10,781 nucleotides of DNA from Treponema sp. (GCA_031283505.1 JAITBO010000191.1:1-10781); one strand, 5' to 3'; positions 1 to 8,649 are shown, counted from the stretch's first letter. Numbers and translations: made by a program. The notes: generated by a model not told the origin, from the letters alone.

Positions 1-588
1 ATAGCGGCGAAGATACGGGAAAAAGGGGCGAACTACGTGCTGTCTGTGAAAGAAAACCAGCCGACGCTGTACCGGGAGATCAAAGAGTATTTCGATTGTG
101 TTGAGCAGGACTGGGGGCGGAATCCGCCTACGGATGTGTGGAGGAGCAGTATAGAGAAGAAAAACCACGGGCGGCAGGAGAGCCGTGAAGTGCTGACGGA
201 GGAGGACCTAGGCTGGCTGAACGGGAAAGAGAAGGACCTCAGGACTATCATATGGTATCGGCGCAGGAGCGAGGAAGAGTGGAAACCCGCGGTTGACAAC
301 CACTATTAGATCAGCAACCGGGCGTTGGATGCGGAAGAAGCGGCACGGATCATCCGCGGTCACTGGTCAATCGAGAACGGACTGCACTGGTTTCTGGACG
401 TATGTTTTGGGGAAGACGGGTGCCGGGCGAGGACGAACCATGCGAGGGAAAATCTAAATGTGATGAGAAAAGCGGCACTGCATCTCCTGTGAAAGACCGC
501 CGTGGTTGAAAAACGATTCAGTGTCTGGAGGAAAATGTTCCGGGCCACCTTCAGCGACGATTTCCTTTACCACGCACTGTTCGGCTAA
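1..588 (+). pseudogene. ISAs1-family transposase, 5'-truncated by the window edge and broken by two stops
   Basis: This reads in frame +1 from the window edge to TAA at 586-588, interrupted by TAG at 307-309 and TGA at 490-492. The translation begins IAAKIREKGANYVLSVKENQ, which matches the ISAs1/H-repeat transposase stretch before the second catalytic Asp region. After the first stop, the frame continues with ISNRALDAEEAARIIRGHW and SIENGLHWFLDVCFGEDGCR, the conserved C-terminal part holding the catalytic Glu (W-S-I-E-N). The family usually has Tyr-Tyr-Ile-Ser at the first stop, so a Tyr codon has probably become TAG. The frame is intact across both stops, so the damage is point nonsense mutation, not frameshift. 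The enzyme would have moved its own element by DDE transposition; it should now be inactive. The N-terminal half lies outside the window. Confidence 0.85.
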
Positions 589-589
589 G

Positions 590-607
590 TTAAATGACGT
601 TGCCCTG
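590..607. repeat. Probable right terminal inverted repeat of the ISAs1-type element
   Basis: The bases right after the transposase stop run into GTTGCCCTG and end at 607. ISAs1-family ends typically begin CAGGGC when read inward, and the reverse complement of this segment does so. The left end is outside the window, so the pairing cannot be checked and the 8-bp target duplication cannot be seen. Confidence 0.5.
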
Positions 608-647
608 GCCGTCGTCTTGTATCTCTATCCCGGAAGTGTTATTTTTT

Positions 648-653
648 AGGAGG
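648..653 (+). promoter_or_regulatory. Shine-Dalgarno site of the DUF4062 remnant
   Basis: AGGAGG lies 8 bases before a TTG codon at 662. The match is perfect and the spacing good, and this is what fixes TTG as the ancestral start of the following broken gene. No convincing promoter is visible in the roughly 40 bases between the insertion-sequence end and this site. Confidence 0.6.
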
Positions 654-661
654 AGAAACTG

Positions 662-946
662 TTGAAACTATTTGTTTCCTCGATCGTATATGATCTGATA
701 GATACCCGTGCTGAATTATCAGCTATGTTCAATGATCTTGAAGTTCAATTATAATGTAGTAAAATTAATACATCATCATTCACAACGTACAGCCAAAAAT
801 CATCCATCAAAATTTGTCTGGAAAATATCAAAAGCGTAGATTATTTCATAACAATTCTTGACCGCAGATATGGCCCTTCATTGAAAAAATTTGGTTATGG
901 CGATGTCAGCGCCATGGAATTGGAATAGGCATTTGGTAATTCCTAA
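662..946 (+). pseudogene. Decayed DUF4062-domain gene (N-terminal part)
   Basis: Frame +2 from TTG at 662 gives MKLFVSSIVYDLIDTRAELS, the hallmark N terminus of DUF4062 proteins (K-x-F-V-S-S-x-V-Y-D-L-x-D-x-R-A-E-L). A TAA at 752-754 stops it after 30 residues. The same frame then continues with a run ending ITILDRRYGPSLKKFGYGDV and SAMELE, matching the domain's later I-I-L-D-x-R-Y-G-P-S and V-S-A-x-x-L-E-Y blocks. A TAG at 926-928 sits exactly where the family has Tyr, and another TAA follows at 944-946. Everything after the domain's first 90 or so residues is missing and IS30-type sequence begins. DUF4062 is found at the N terminus of large multidomain proteins, often in accessory regions; its own function is not firmly known. 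The gene is dead by several nonsense changes and by truncation. Confidence 0.72.
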
Positions 947-976
947 CGAAAAAAGTATAACGTGTTAGGAGGAAGG

Positions 977-1443
977 ATGAGTTACCAAAGAATGACCATG
1001 GTAGAGCGGATGGACATTTTCAGGCTGTTGTATGTTGAGAGACTAAAACCTTCGGCTATAGCGGCGACGTTGAACCGAAGGTCATCCAGTATTACCCGTG
1101 AACTGGAAAAAGGCATGAATAACGGGATGTATAACCCGGTCATTGCCGAGGCCAGACACCTTGAAGCCGGAAGGGATCAGCGTCCGCGCCTTAAAAGGAA
1201 TTCGCGGCGCATAAGAGCCTGTCGCACGCTCTTGGGCTGGACATCTATTTCGCCCATCCTTATCACTCAAGGGAACGAGGGCTGAACGAACACACCAATG
1301 GGCTGATACGGCAGTACCTGCCCAAAAAGATACCGTTTGATACGCTTACACAAAAACAGCTTGACAAAATCGTTGATAAAATCAACAATCGGCCACGCGA
1401 GGTTTTAGGCTACCTGACTCCTTACGAAGTTTTTTCGCCATAA
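977..1443 (+). pseudogene. IS30-family transposase with internal deletion and frame change
   Basis: The N-terminal piece starts at ATG 977, 4 bases after AGGAGG, and reads MSYQRMTMVERMDIFRLLYV followed by KPSAIAATLNRRSSSITREL. This is the helix-turn-helix region of IS30 transposases. It runs in frame +2 to about 1194. From about 1195 frame +1 takes over with KEFAAHKSLSHALGLDIYFA, then HPYHSRERGLNEHTNGLIRQ and a tail ending LGYLTPYEVFSP before TAA at 1441-1443. That is the catalytic C-terminal part, including the Glu of N-E-H-T-N-G. The two pieces total about 155 residues against 320-380 for intact members. Most of the catalytic core, including the two catalytic Asp, was deleted and the join is out of frame. 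It cannot be active, though the N-terminal DNA-binding piece could still be made as a short protein. Confidence 0.85.
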
Positions 1444-1479
1444 AATTCGCACTCCAAAAAAAATTCCGCGTGGCATTGA

Positions 1480-1646
1480 TTTATTGGCTTGAAAACTTAC
1501 AACTTTTCTATTTAAAATTGGATCAATAGACATTACAGAAAAAATTTGTCCATCAGCAAGTCATTATAAACATTTATATCATTTATAAAGGCATTTTCTC
1601 GAGCGAGTGTATCATTTTTTATAATATCTACAGTAGATACTGCCAT
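1480..1646 (-). pseudogene. 5' fragment of an unidentified minus-strand gene, frameshifted and cut off next to the IS30 remnant
   Basis: ATG at 1644-1646 follows a GGGAG ribosome-site-like sequence and a good promoter. It encodes 37 residues, beginning MAVSTVDIIKNDTLARENAF and ending LLMDKFFL, then TAA at 1533-1535. One extra T in the run of six at 1539-1544 would restore a longer frame continuing SVMSIDPILNRKVVSFQANKS up to about 1480. That text looks like real protein, and it stops where IS30-derived sequence starts. The phrase V-V-S-F-Q-A-N-K recalls the N terminus of some DNA methyltransferases, but this is from memory and weak. The AT-rich composition differs from the transporter cluster, which suggests a separate, possibly acquired, origin. 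It could also be only a chance 37-residue reading frame. Confidence 0.4.
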
Positions 1647-1671
1647 AAAAACTCCCAAATAAGGTATTTTA

Positions 1672-1700
1672 ATTATATTTTGAATTACATAAAATGTTAA
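1672..1700 (-). promoter_or_regulatory. Sigma-70-type promoter facing the minus-strand gene fragment
   Basis: Read on the minus strand, TTAACA (1695-1700) and TATAAT (1672-1677) are separated by 17 bases. This is a five-of-six -35 box and a perfect -10 box at ideal spacing. Transcription would start near 1665, about 20 bases before the ATG at 1646. The region is AT-rich, so chance resemblance is possible, but the position fits the fragment well. Confidence 0.5.
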
Positions 1701-1775
1701 TATTATGTATTACCGTCTAAGCGGTATTGCATATAACAAGATATTAAACTAAAACATAAATACGGCAATCTTAGA

Positions 1776-1862
1776 AGGAGCAAGGGAAGGGAAACACCCA
1801 CGGAGACCGAAGCCGGGCGCGGACAGGGCGATCTTTACCGCTGCCGGAAAATTCTAGATTGA
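1776..1862 (+). pseudogene. Possible 3' remnant of an Opp/Dpp-type ATPase gene
   Basis: An open stretch in frame +3 ends ETEAGRGQGDLYRCRKILD before TGA at 1860-1862. It resembles the end of the cysteine motif at the C terminus of OppD-type ATPases. The intact ATPase in this window has [17 protein letters not shown] at its residues 309-325. Composition changes sharply from AT-rich to GC-rich around 1775, and a strong hairpin follows at 1870-1899, as expected for the 3' end of a real gene. No start codon or earlier domain remains. The similarity is short (G-x-G, Tyr-Arg-Cys-Arg) and could be coincidence. Confidence 0.3.
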
Positions 1863-1869
1863 ATCAGCG

Positions 1870-1899
1870 GCGCCGTTTCCGCCCGCACGGAAACGGCGC
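1870..1899 (-). terminator. Strong hairpin after the beta-mannosidase gene, probable terminator
   Basis: GCGCCGTTTCCG (1870-1881) and CGGAAACGGCGC (1888-1899) form a perfect 12-bp stem with a 6-base loop. The stem begins 14 bases after the mannosidase stop codon when read on the minus strand. A uridine run is poor on either side, so it is not a textbook intrinsic terminator. It may end transcription with Rho or protect the mRNA 3' end. It could also serve the plus-strand tail ending at 1862. Confidence 0.65.
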
Positions 1900-1913
1900 A
1901 CCGGAACAATTCC

Positions 1914-4355
1914 TCACCGTATATCGTATACGCTCCGCAGCCTGATACCTTCGGGCTTTCCATGGAGGACCGTTACCCTCTTGATTCCCCCATTCATATC
2001 AAAATAGTTATCCGAAAGAACAAGGTCCTCGTTGTCATTGAGGATCTCCACGCTCTTGGCATAGGATTCCGCCTTCACCGTGATGGCGTCCCCTCCAACG
2101 GTGCCGCTCAGTTTTGGATCAACCCAATGGAAAAATTTGGGCAGGGAGAAGATCGCCGTTCCTTCGGAAACAAGATCGTCCCCCTCAAGAAGATGATAAC
2201 TCAGGTATTCATCGTCAAGGGCAATGTCTGGTACTTCGACTTTGTCAAGCCACAGAGAGCTTAGAGCCGGGACGCTGACGGGGATGCGCTCTTCCCTCAG
2301 TACCCGGGCGTTTTTATCGCGGATTTCCCATTTTACGATGAGCTTTTTATCCGATCTGGTCTCGTTGGCGACGGACAGACGGAAACTCTTCTCGATATGC
2401 TCCTTTACCTGGGGCTGATAGTTAGCGTTGGGATCCTGAGTAAGGAGACCTTCCTCCTGGCAGGAGATCATCAGGGGCTGAAAGAACCGTTTGGCGTAGT
2501 AATGGAGAGCCTTCCAGCGGAAATGGTAATCAATAGAGGCCCAGGAAGCCACGGGCCATATATCGTTGAGCTGCCAGTAGACGGCCCCCATACAGCGACC
2601 CCGATTCCGCCTAAAATGTTCCACCCCGTATTTAATCGCCTCCGCCTGGAGCAACTGGGAGGCGTAGAGAACCCTATCGAAGCCGTTGGGATACAGGAAT
2701 ATCTGGTACAGGTAGTTCATTATCTTGCCGTTGGCGGAGTTGTTCCGCTGATGCCGTTCCATGACGTAGGAAAAGATGTTTCGATCTTCAGGCAGGGTAA
2801 AGCTCTCCACGGTTTTGAGCGGCGGGAAGGACTGAAAGCCGAATTCCGAAGCGTACCGGAAATAGTATTTCCGGTAATCGGAAAAAGGCTGGTTGCCATG
2901 CCAAACATCCCAGTAGTGGACATCGCCCCGGTTAGGATCATTGGGGTTGTCGAAACTACCCCCGGAAGAAGGACTCGCCGGCCAGTAGAAAGTATCCGGG
3001 TCATGTTCCTTGATTACCCGCGGGAAGATGTACTCGTACATCTTGATATAGTCGGCCTTCTGCTTCGGAGTGCTGACCCACCGCATCTCGTCCACAAACA
3101 TCTCCATTTCGTTGTTACCGCACCAAAGCCCTAGAGACGCGTGATGCCGCAGCCGCTTTACGTTATCCGCCAGTTCCGCCCTGATGTTTCTATCGAATTC
3201 TTCGGTCAGATCATAAACCGCGCAGGCGAACATGCAGTCCTGCCATACGATAAACCCAAGCTCGTCGCATATATCGTAGAAAAAATCATGAGGATAATAT
3301 CCCCCGCCCCAGACGCGGATCGTGTTGAAGTTGGCGGCCACGCATTGTTCCAGTAGCCTCCTCGTCCGATCAGGCGTGACGCGGCTAAAGACGCTGTCTT
3401 CGGGAATATAATCCGCTCCCATGGCAAAGATGGGTACACCGTTCACCTCGTGGGCGAAACTCTCTCCCCACCGGTCTTTTTCGATACGGACGGTCATAGT
3501 CCGCAGCCCATAACGCCGCTCCCAAGAATCAATCTCCCTGCCGTTATGGAAAAGCGTCACCCTTACCGTGTAGAGGGGCTGATCCCCGAAACCACGTGGC
3601 CACCAGAGTTCGGGTTTGTCGATGGTTATTTTTTGGGGGGAATTTCCATACTCCATGGTCCCGCCCTTTGGATCGATGACGGACACGGCCCAAGAGAGCC
3701 CGTCCTTGGGTCCTTCGGCATCCAGATGAATCCGCGGGATAAGGTCAACCGCGTCCTCCCTGTGTCGCTGGATAATATGCACGCTGTCGATCCTGGCGGT
3801 ATCGATCCCGATGAGTTCGATGTCCCGCCATATCCCCGCGTCGGGGAGACGGGGACCCCAGTCCCAGCCGAACATGCAATGGGCCTTCCTTATCTGGGGG
3901 AATCCGTCCAGGCATTGTTCCGACCCGTCGGTTCGTGTTTTTTTATAGGCATCCCGGCAAAATTTGTTTGGAGAATGGAACATGACGCGCAGGCTGTTTT
4001 CTCCCTCAAGGAGGGCCTCCTTCACCTCAAATTTCCAGATCCGGTGCATATTGTTGGCCGTCCCTATAAGGGCGCCGTTCAAGTACAGGTCCGCTAACGT
4101 GTCGAGACCGTCGCAGCAAAGCAACGTCCGAGTCCCTGCCAGCACATCCGGGCCGGGCGTAAAGACGCACTCGTATTCCCAGTCGTGTTCCATCAGGGCA
4201 AAAGCGCTGTCCTCGCTGTCCCGCCAGAAGGGATCTTCCATCTTGTTGTTGATCAAGAGATCGTTGTACACCGATCCGGGAACTTTCGCGGGAAGATATT
4301 CCCCCTCCCCGGCCCTTCGCATTTTCCAGTTTTCATGGAGTTTTTGAATAGCCAT
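1914..4355 (-). CDS. Beta-mannosidase, glycoside hydrolase family 2
   Basis: The 813-residue protein should release beta-D-mannose from the non-reducing end of manno-oligosaccharides by the retaining mechanism of GH2. Domains in order are an N-terminal jelly-roll sugar-binding domain (about 10-185), an immunoglobulin-like domain (about 190-285), a TIM barrel (about 290-620) and C-terminal beta-sandwich domains (about 650-810). The acid/base Glu is E416 in LWCGNNE and the nucleophile is E504 in YASEFGFQSF. Other family marks are FGWDWGPRLPDAGIW (162-176), RVWGGGYY (347-354) and QLNDIWPVASW (595-605). The length is close to the usual 820-850. There is no signal peptide, so it acts in the cytoplasm on imported sugar. 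The start follows AAAGGA by 9 bases. It lies about 205 bases after the transporter ATPase, with its own possible promoter and operator between. GH2 also holds beta-galactosidases and glucuronidases, but the GNNE and SEFGFQS blocks favour beta-mannosidase strongly. Confidence 0.93.
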   Translation of the reverse strand: MAIQKLHENWKMRRAGEGEYLPAKVPGSVYNDLLINNKMEDPFWRDSEDSAFALMEHDWEYECVFTPGPDVLAGTRTLLCCDGLDTLADLYLNGALIGTANNMHRIWKFEVKEALLEGENSLRVMFHSPNKFCRDAYKKTRTDGSEQCLDGFPQIRKAHCMFGWDWGPRLPDAGIWRDIELIGIDTARIDSVHIIQRHREDAVDLIPRIHLDAEGPKDGLSWAVSVIDPKGGTMEYGNSPQKITIDKPELWWPRGFGDQPLYTVRVTLFHNGREIDSWERRYGLRTMTVRIEKDRWGESFAHEVNGVPIFAMGADYIPEDSVFSRVTPDRTRRLLEQCVAANFNTIRVWGGGYYPHDFFYDICDELGFIVWQDCMFACAVYDLTEEFDRNIRAELADNVKRLRHHASLGLWCGNNEMEMFVDEMRWVSTPKQKADYIKMYEYIFPRVIKEHDPDTFYWPASPSSGGSFDNPNDPNRGDVHYWDVWHGNQPFSDYRKYYFRYASEFGFQSFPPLKTVESFTLPEDRNIFSYVMERHQRNNSANGKIMNYLYQIFLYPNGFDRVLYASQLLQAEAIKYGVEHFRRNRGRCMGAVYWQLNDIWPVASWASIDYHFRWKALHYYAKRFFQPLMISCQEEGLLTQDPNANYQPQVKEHIEKSFRLSVANETRSDKKLIVKWEIRDKNARVLREERIPVSVPALSSLWLDKVEVPDIALDDEYLSYHLLEGDDLVSEGTAIFSLPKFFHWVDPKLSGTVGGDAITVKAESYAKSVEILNDNEDLVLSDNYFDMNGGIKRVTVLHGKPEGIRLRSVYDIR

Positions 4356-4375
4356 ATTTGTCCGTCCTTTAACCG

Positions 4376-4389
4376 TTCACGATCGCGAA
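4376..4389. promoter_or_regulatory. Operator-like palindrome before the beta-mannosidase gene
   Basis: TTCACGATCGCGAA is a 14-bp palindrome centred on CGATCG with one mismatched pair. It sits between a weak promoter candidate (4399-4426) and the start codon at 4355, where a repressor could block transcription. No regulator gene is in the window, so its partner is unknown. Confidence 0.3.
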
Positions 4390-4398
4390 GACCGCTTC

Positions 4399-4426
4399 AA
4401 TTTAGTACACATTCACGTTATTTCAA
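4399..4426 (-). promoter_or_regulatory. Weak internal promoter candidate for the beta-mannosidase gene
   Basis: On the minus strand TTGAAA (4421-4426) and TAAATT (4399-4404) are 16 bases apart. The -35 is five of six, the -10 only four of six, and the spacing one base short. It would allow the mannosidase to be expressed apart from the transporter. The evidence is thin. Confidence 0.25.
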
Positions 4427-4432
4427 AATTTT

Positions 4433-4486
4433 AAGCCAGCCTCAAAACCCGGTTAGCGCGAACCTCCGGTCCGATGAAACTGGCTT
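4433..4486. repeat. Long bulged hairpin between the last ATPase and the mannosidase
   Basis: AAGCCAGCCTCA (4433-4444) pairs with TGAAACTGGCTT (4475-4486): seven perfect pairs, then two mismatched or wobble pairs depending on the strand transcribed, then three more pairs. An inner stem GGTT/AACC (4451-4454 with 4461-4464) lies inside. No uridine run follows, so it is more likely an mRNA-stability or processing element, or a dispersed repeat, than a terminator. The left arm resembles the hairpin at 8646-8685. Confidence 0.5.
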
Positions 4487-4560
4487 TCGAAAAATCCATG
4501 GGGAATCGCCGCTCCGCCTCAATTCCCGTTTAGTAATCAAGGAACGATAGAAATGTCCCT

Positions 4561-5403
4561 TTATCCCGCTATCCCGGCCGCGGAACTAAAGTCCCAGGGC
4601 TCGTAGATCTTCGGCACATCCCCCAAAAGCCGCTTGGTGTAGTCCGACTTAGGGTTGAGGATCGCCTCATCGGCGGTTCCCCGCTCCACGACCTTGCCAT
4701 GCTCCATGATGTAAACCATATCGGAAATATAGTAGGCCAGCCCTATATCGTGGGTGATGAACACGATGGTCATGCTGGTTTCGTCCCGGAGCTTGAGGAG
4801 CATGTCCAGAATCGTGGCCCGGGAACAGGCGTCAATCATGGAGGTGGGTTCGTCGGCGATGAGTAGCTTGGGGCGGAGCATGAATATCCGGGCTATCATC
4901 AAGCGCTGCATCTGTCCCCCGGATAGTTCAAAGGGGTACTTATTGGACAACTCTTCAAACTTCAGGTTGACAAAACGGCAGGCGTCCTTCATTTTTTCAA
5001 TTTTTCCCTTTTTGTTTAAATTCCCCAGGCCCTGAAGTCGGATACAGTCCAGCAATACCGAATCAACCTTGTTAAAAATATTATACGTGGAAAAGGGATC
5101 TTGAAAAATCGCCTGGATGTTTTGCCAGTATAACTTTCGTTTGCGGTGAGTGGAAATATCCCGGGGGTTTCCCTCAAAAAAAATCTCCCCGCCCGTGGGT
5201 TTTAATAAACCCAGCACCATTTTCGCCAGGGTAGTTTTTCCGCTGCCGCTTTCCCCCACTATGGAGATGATCTCCCCCCGGTGAAACTCAAAGTCCACAT
5301 TATTCACCGCCAGGGTCCTACGATCCCCAAAACCGAATTCCCGGCACAGGCCTTGGGCGCTTAAAAATATTTCTCCGGTCCTGCCGCTCTTGAGATCATT
5401 CAT
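4561..5403 (-). CDS. ABC transporter ATPase, OppF/DppF type
   Basis: This 280-residue nucleotide-binding subunit hydrolyses ATP on the inner face of the membrane to drive import. It shows the Walker A motif GESGSGKTT (50-58), a Q-loop Gln at 101, the signature LSGGQMQR (160-167), Walker B LLIADEP (180-186) and the switch His H218 in FITHD. It lacks the C-terminal cysteine motif that its partner has, and ends soon after the ATPase fold, making it shorter than classic OppF (about 330). Such short forms are common in sugar-type members. Its ATG overlaps the stop of the preceding ATPase by 8 bases (ATGAATGA), showing translational coupling, and a purine-rich GAAGGGGG precedes it. It should pair as a heterodimer with the 365-residue ATPase and dock on the two permeases. 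Confidence 0.93.
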   Translation of the reverse strand: MNDLKSGRTGEIFLSAQGLCREFGFGDRRTLAVNNVDFEFHRGEIISIVGESGSGKTTLAKMVLGLLKPTGGEIFFEGNPRDISTHRKRKLYWQNIQAIFQDPFSTYNIFNKVDSVLLDCIRLQGLGNLNKKGKIEKMKDACRFVNLKFEELSNKYPFELSGGQMQRLMIARIFMLRPKLLIADEPTSMIDACSRATILDMLLKLRDETSMTIVFITHDIGLAYYISDMVYIMEHGKVVERGTADEAILNPKSDYTKRLLGDVPKIYEPWDFSSAAGIAG

Positions 5404-6493
5404 GCCGCCCCCCTTCCGTTTTTACGCCGCCCATATCATCGTCCACATAGGTGTTAGAGATAAGGGGAAACTTTTTGGCGTTTTTTTCCTCTTCCTTATA
5501 CAATTCCCGCAGTTTCACCTCATCCAGCCGACACCGGTAATACCGGCCTTTTCCCGCTGTCCGCTCCTTGATGGTCTGACTGAAACAATCGCCTTTGGCA
5601 TACCGGCAACGCTCGGCAAAACGGCAACCCTTGGGTTTTTGCTTGAGGTTGGGGGGCGCCCCGGGGATGGCCTGGAGCACATGGCCCCGTGTCCCCGCTT
5701 CGGGAACAATGATGGAATTCATCAGACCTTTAGAATAGGGCATGATGGGATCAAACACCATTTCCCGGGCCGTGCCCCGCTCCACAATCTCCCCGGCGTA
5801 CATCACCATGATGTCATCGGTTACGTTAAATAGGAGGGGCAACTCATGGGTAATAAACAACATGGACCGGACAAAGCCTTTTTCCATAAGGTCGTGGAGA
5901 AGTTTGATCACGACCTTTTGGGAAGAAACGTCCAGAGCCGATGAAGGTTCATCGGCGATGAGGACCTTGGGATTCAGAATCGTGGAAATGGCGATGATAG
6001 TCCGCTGCTTCATGCCCCCGGATAGCTCCACCGCGTATTGATCCAGCACCTTCTCAGGCAGGTTGAGGATATCGAATCGTTCCCGGGCCAGATTCCTGAC
6101 CTCTTTTTTGGAAAGTTCCGACCCGTGGGCCTCCAGTACATCCTCGATAAACCGGATGATCTTCCGCGTGGGGTTGAGGGCGTTCATCGCCGCCTGGGGA
6201 ATATAGGCGATGTCGCTGCCTAATACGGTCTTACGGATGGTGTCCGGGGAAAGGTTTGTGATAACCTTTCCGTTGATGGCGATATTCCCGGACTCGTAGA
6301 GCAACGGGGGAAAATAATACCCCATGACGCTCATGGCCAGGGTGCTTTTCCCGCACCCCGATTCCCCCGCAATCCCCAGGGACTTGCCGTCCTCTAAAAT
6401 AAAGGAAACGTCATCTACCGAGCAAACCCGTTCATTCATTCTGGTCTTGTAATAGGTTGTCAGGTTTTTGACCTCCATCATTACCGTTGCCAT
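5396..6493 (-). CDS. ABC transporter ATPase, OppD/DppD type with C-terminal cysteine motif
   Basis: This 365-residue ATPase is the partner of the shorter one just after it. Walker A is GESGCGKST (43-51), the signature is LSGGMKQR (157-164), Walker B is VLIADEP (177-183) and the switch His is H216. The C-terminal oligopeptide-transporter motif is present, with cysteines at about 290, 296, 303 and 321 (CRFAERC, C, RCR). In related proteins four such cysteines bind an iron-sulfur cluster; that is inferred here. About 40 charged residues follow the last cysteine, an extra tail of unknown role. The ATG at 6493 follows AAGGA by about 9 bases, and a second ATG four codons later is possible. Only 4 bases separate it from the permease gene before it. 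Confidence 0.93.
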   Translation of the reverse strand: MATVMMEVKNLTTYYKTRMNERVCSVDDVSFILEDGKSLGIAGESGCGKSTLAMSVMGYYFPPLLYESGNIAINGKVITNLSPDTIRKTVLGSDIAYIPQAAMNALNPTRKIIRFIEDVLEAHGSELSKKEVRNLARERFDILNLPEKVLDQYAVELSGGMKQRTIIAISTILNPKVLIADEPSSALDVSSQKVVIKLLHDLMEKGFVRSMLFITHELPLLFNVTDDIMVMYAGEIVERGTAREMVFDPIMPYSKGLMNSIIVPEAGTRGHVLQAIPGAPPNLKQKPKGCRFAERCRYAKGDCFSQTIKERTAGKGRYYRCRLDEVKLRELYKEEEKNAKKFPLISNTYVDDDMGGVKTEGGRHE

Positions 6494-6497
6494 AATC

Positions 6498-7460
<963 letters not shown>

Positions 7461-7461
7461 T

Positions 7462-8487
7462 TCAGCCCTCCTCATGAGCCGCGGCCTTGACCCGGGGATC
7501 TATGACGCCGCAAATAATATCCACCACAAAGTTAGCGACTAATACGGTAAGGGTAATAATCAAGGTACAGCCTGAAATAAGAGGAAAATCCTGGGTCCTG
7601 ATGGCGGTAAACATCGTGGTCCCCAGCCCCGGATAACTGAACACTATCTCGGTGATCAGGTTGCCCCCTACCATGGTCCCCAGAGAAAGGGCCAGCCCCG
7701 TGATCTGGGGGAGCATGGCGTTTCGGAACACATATCCCACGATTTTGGAGTCCTTGATACCCATAAGGCGGCTGTATTTTACATAATCGGCGTTGAGTTC
7801 GTAGATAGACATTTCTCGCATCCCCAAGGATTGGCCCCCGATAACCACCAGGACCATGGTGAGGAAGGGCAGCCGGTAATGACTGAGGACGGAAAGAAGG
7901 AATGCGGGATTTCTCCAGTTTTGTATCAGATCAAAACGGTACCCCAGGCTCCCCGGAAAAAGGTGGAGTTTATTCGCCAGGAAATGCACATTCACAATGG
8001 CCAATCCAAACGCGGGAATGGCGCTCATAAAAAGGAAGAAAGGAAAAAATACCCGGTCAAAGACCCCTTTCCGGTAGGCGGTGATGGCCCCCAGGCTGTT
8101 CCCCAGAAACCACCCCACCAGAATAGCGGGAATCTGGAGCATCAAGGTCCAATGAATCGATGAGCCGATAATATCCGCTACCGGGCGGGGGAATTGGTAA
8201 AAAGAAAGCCCCATATTCCCATGAAAGAGATTCCCGATATAGATAAAAAACTGCCGCCACAAGGGTTTGTCCAGGCCGAACATGGACATATAGGCGTCGT
8301 AAATTTTTTTTATCGCGTTGGCGTCAGTCATCCCCGCGGACATGGAAGCTACCAGGGTCGCCACGGGATTCCCCGGAATTAAGCGGGGCAACAGAAAATT
8401 AAGAAACACCGCGATACACAGGGTAATAAAGTACCACCCGGCTTTTTTCCCCAGGTACTTATAATAAAACTTCACTCTTGCCCCCAT
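7462..8487 (-). CDS. ABC transporter permease, OppB/DppB type
   Basis: This first permease subunit has 341 residues from ATG 8487. Membrane helices lie at about 17-37, 111-137, 145-170, 205-222, 256-283 and 303-327. Family marks are LPRLIPGNP (33-41), [20 protein letters not shown] (70-89), the ATPase-docking loop [19 protein letters not shown] (231-249), FSYPGLG (283-289) and the ending DPRVK. The start is uncertain. ATG 8487 gives the family's usual short N terminus before the first helix, but has only AGAAG directly before it. A GTG at 8544 would add 19 residues (MRRGDRPNINSTRGLRPQK) that do not resemble the family. It forms the membrane channel with the next gene's product and lies one base from it. 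Confidence 0.9.
   Translation of the reverse strand: MGARVKFYYKYLGKKAGWYFITLCIAVFLNFLLPRLIPGNPVATLVASMSAGMTDANAIKKIYDAYMSMFGLDKPLWRQFFIYIGNLFHGNMGLSFYQFPRPVADIIGSSIHWTLMLQIPAILVGWFLGNSLGAITAYRKGVFDRVFFPFFLFMSAIPAFGLAIVNVHFLANKLHLFPGSLGYRFDLIQNWRNPAFLLSVLSHYRLPFLTMVLVVIGGQSLGMREMSIYELNADYVKYSRLMGIKDSKIVGYVFRNAMLPQITGLALSLGTMVGGNLITEIVFSYPGLGTTMFTAIRTQDFPLISGCTLIITLTVLVANFVVDIICGVIDPRVKAAAHEEG
7467..7472 (-). promoter_or_regulatory. Ribosome binding site that decides the OppC-type start
   Basis: AGGAGG on the minus strand lies inside the end of the previous permease gene and 6 bases before ATG 7460. It falls just after the alternative ATG at 7475, which itself lacks a comparable site. This favours the 320-residue product. 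Confidence 0.7.
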
Positions 8488-8633
8488 CTTCTGTGGTCTT
8501 AGGCCGCGGGTCGAATTTATATTGGGCCTATCGCCGCGCCTCACGGGATTTCCGCTTCTATCCCCCGCCGCTTGATCCGCCTGGAAGCCTCTATAACAAA
8601 TCCGAAGTTTTTGAAATAGCGGCCCTTTAAAGC

Positions 8634-8649
8634 GGTTTTTCCGAAAACC
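8634..8649. repeat. Short hairpin competing with the adjacent larger one
   Basis: GGTTTT (8634-8639) and AAAACC (8644-8649) form a perfect 6-bp stem with a 4-base loop. It shares bases 8646-8649 with the hairpin at 8646-8685, so the two cannot form together in one RNA. No U-run follows on the minus strand. Confidence 0.35.

Noticed and set aside
37..309. A free-standing 90-residue gene
   Set aside because: The same frame is open to the window edge and continues as ISAs1 transposase on both sides of its stop, so it is part of a pseudogene.
1711..1726. Palindrome TACCG-TCTAAG-CGGTA as an operator
   Set aside because: The 5-bp arms are too short to stand out in this AT-rich stretch, and the gene it could control is only a fragment.
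2397..3134. Long open frame of 245 codons on the plus strand inside the beta-mannosidase gene
   Set aside because: It is antisense to a gene with clear catalytic motifs, has no ribosome site, and its translation resembles no family.
8488..8544. Extended GTG start of the OppB-type permease at 8544
   Set aside because: The 19 extra residues do not look like the family's N terminus, and ATG 8487 gives the usual length.
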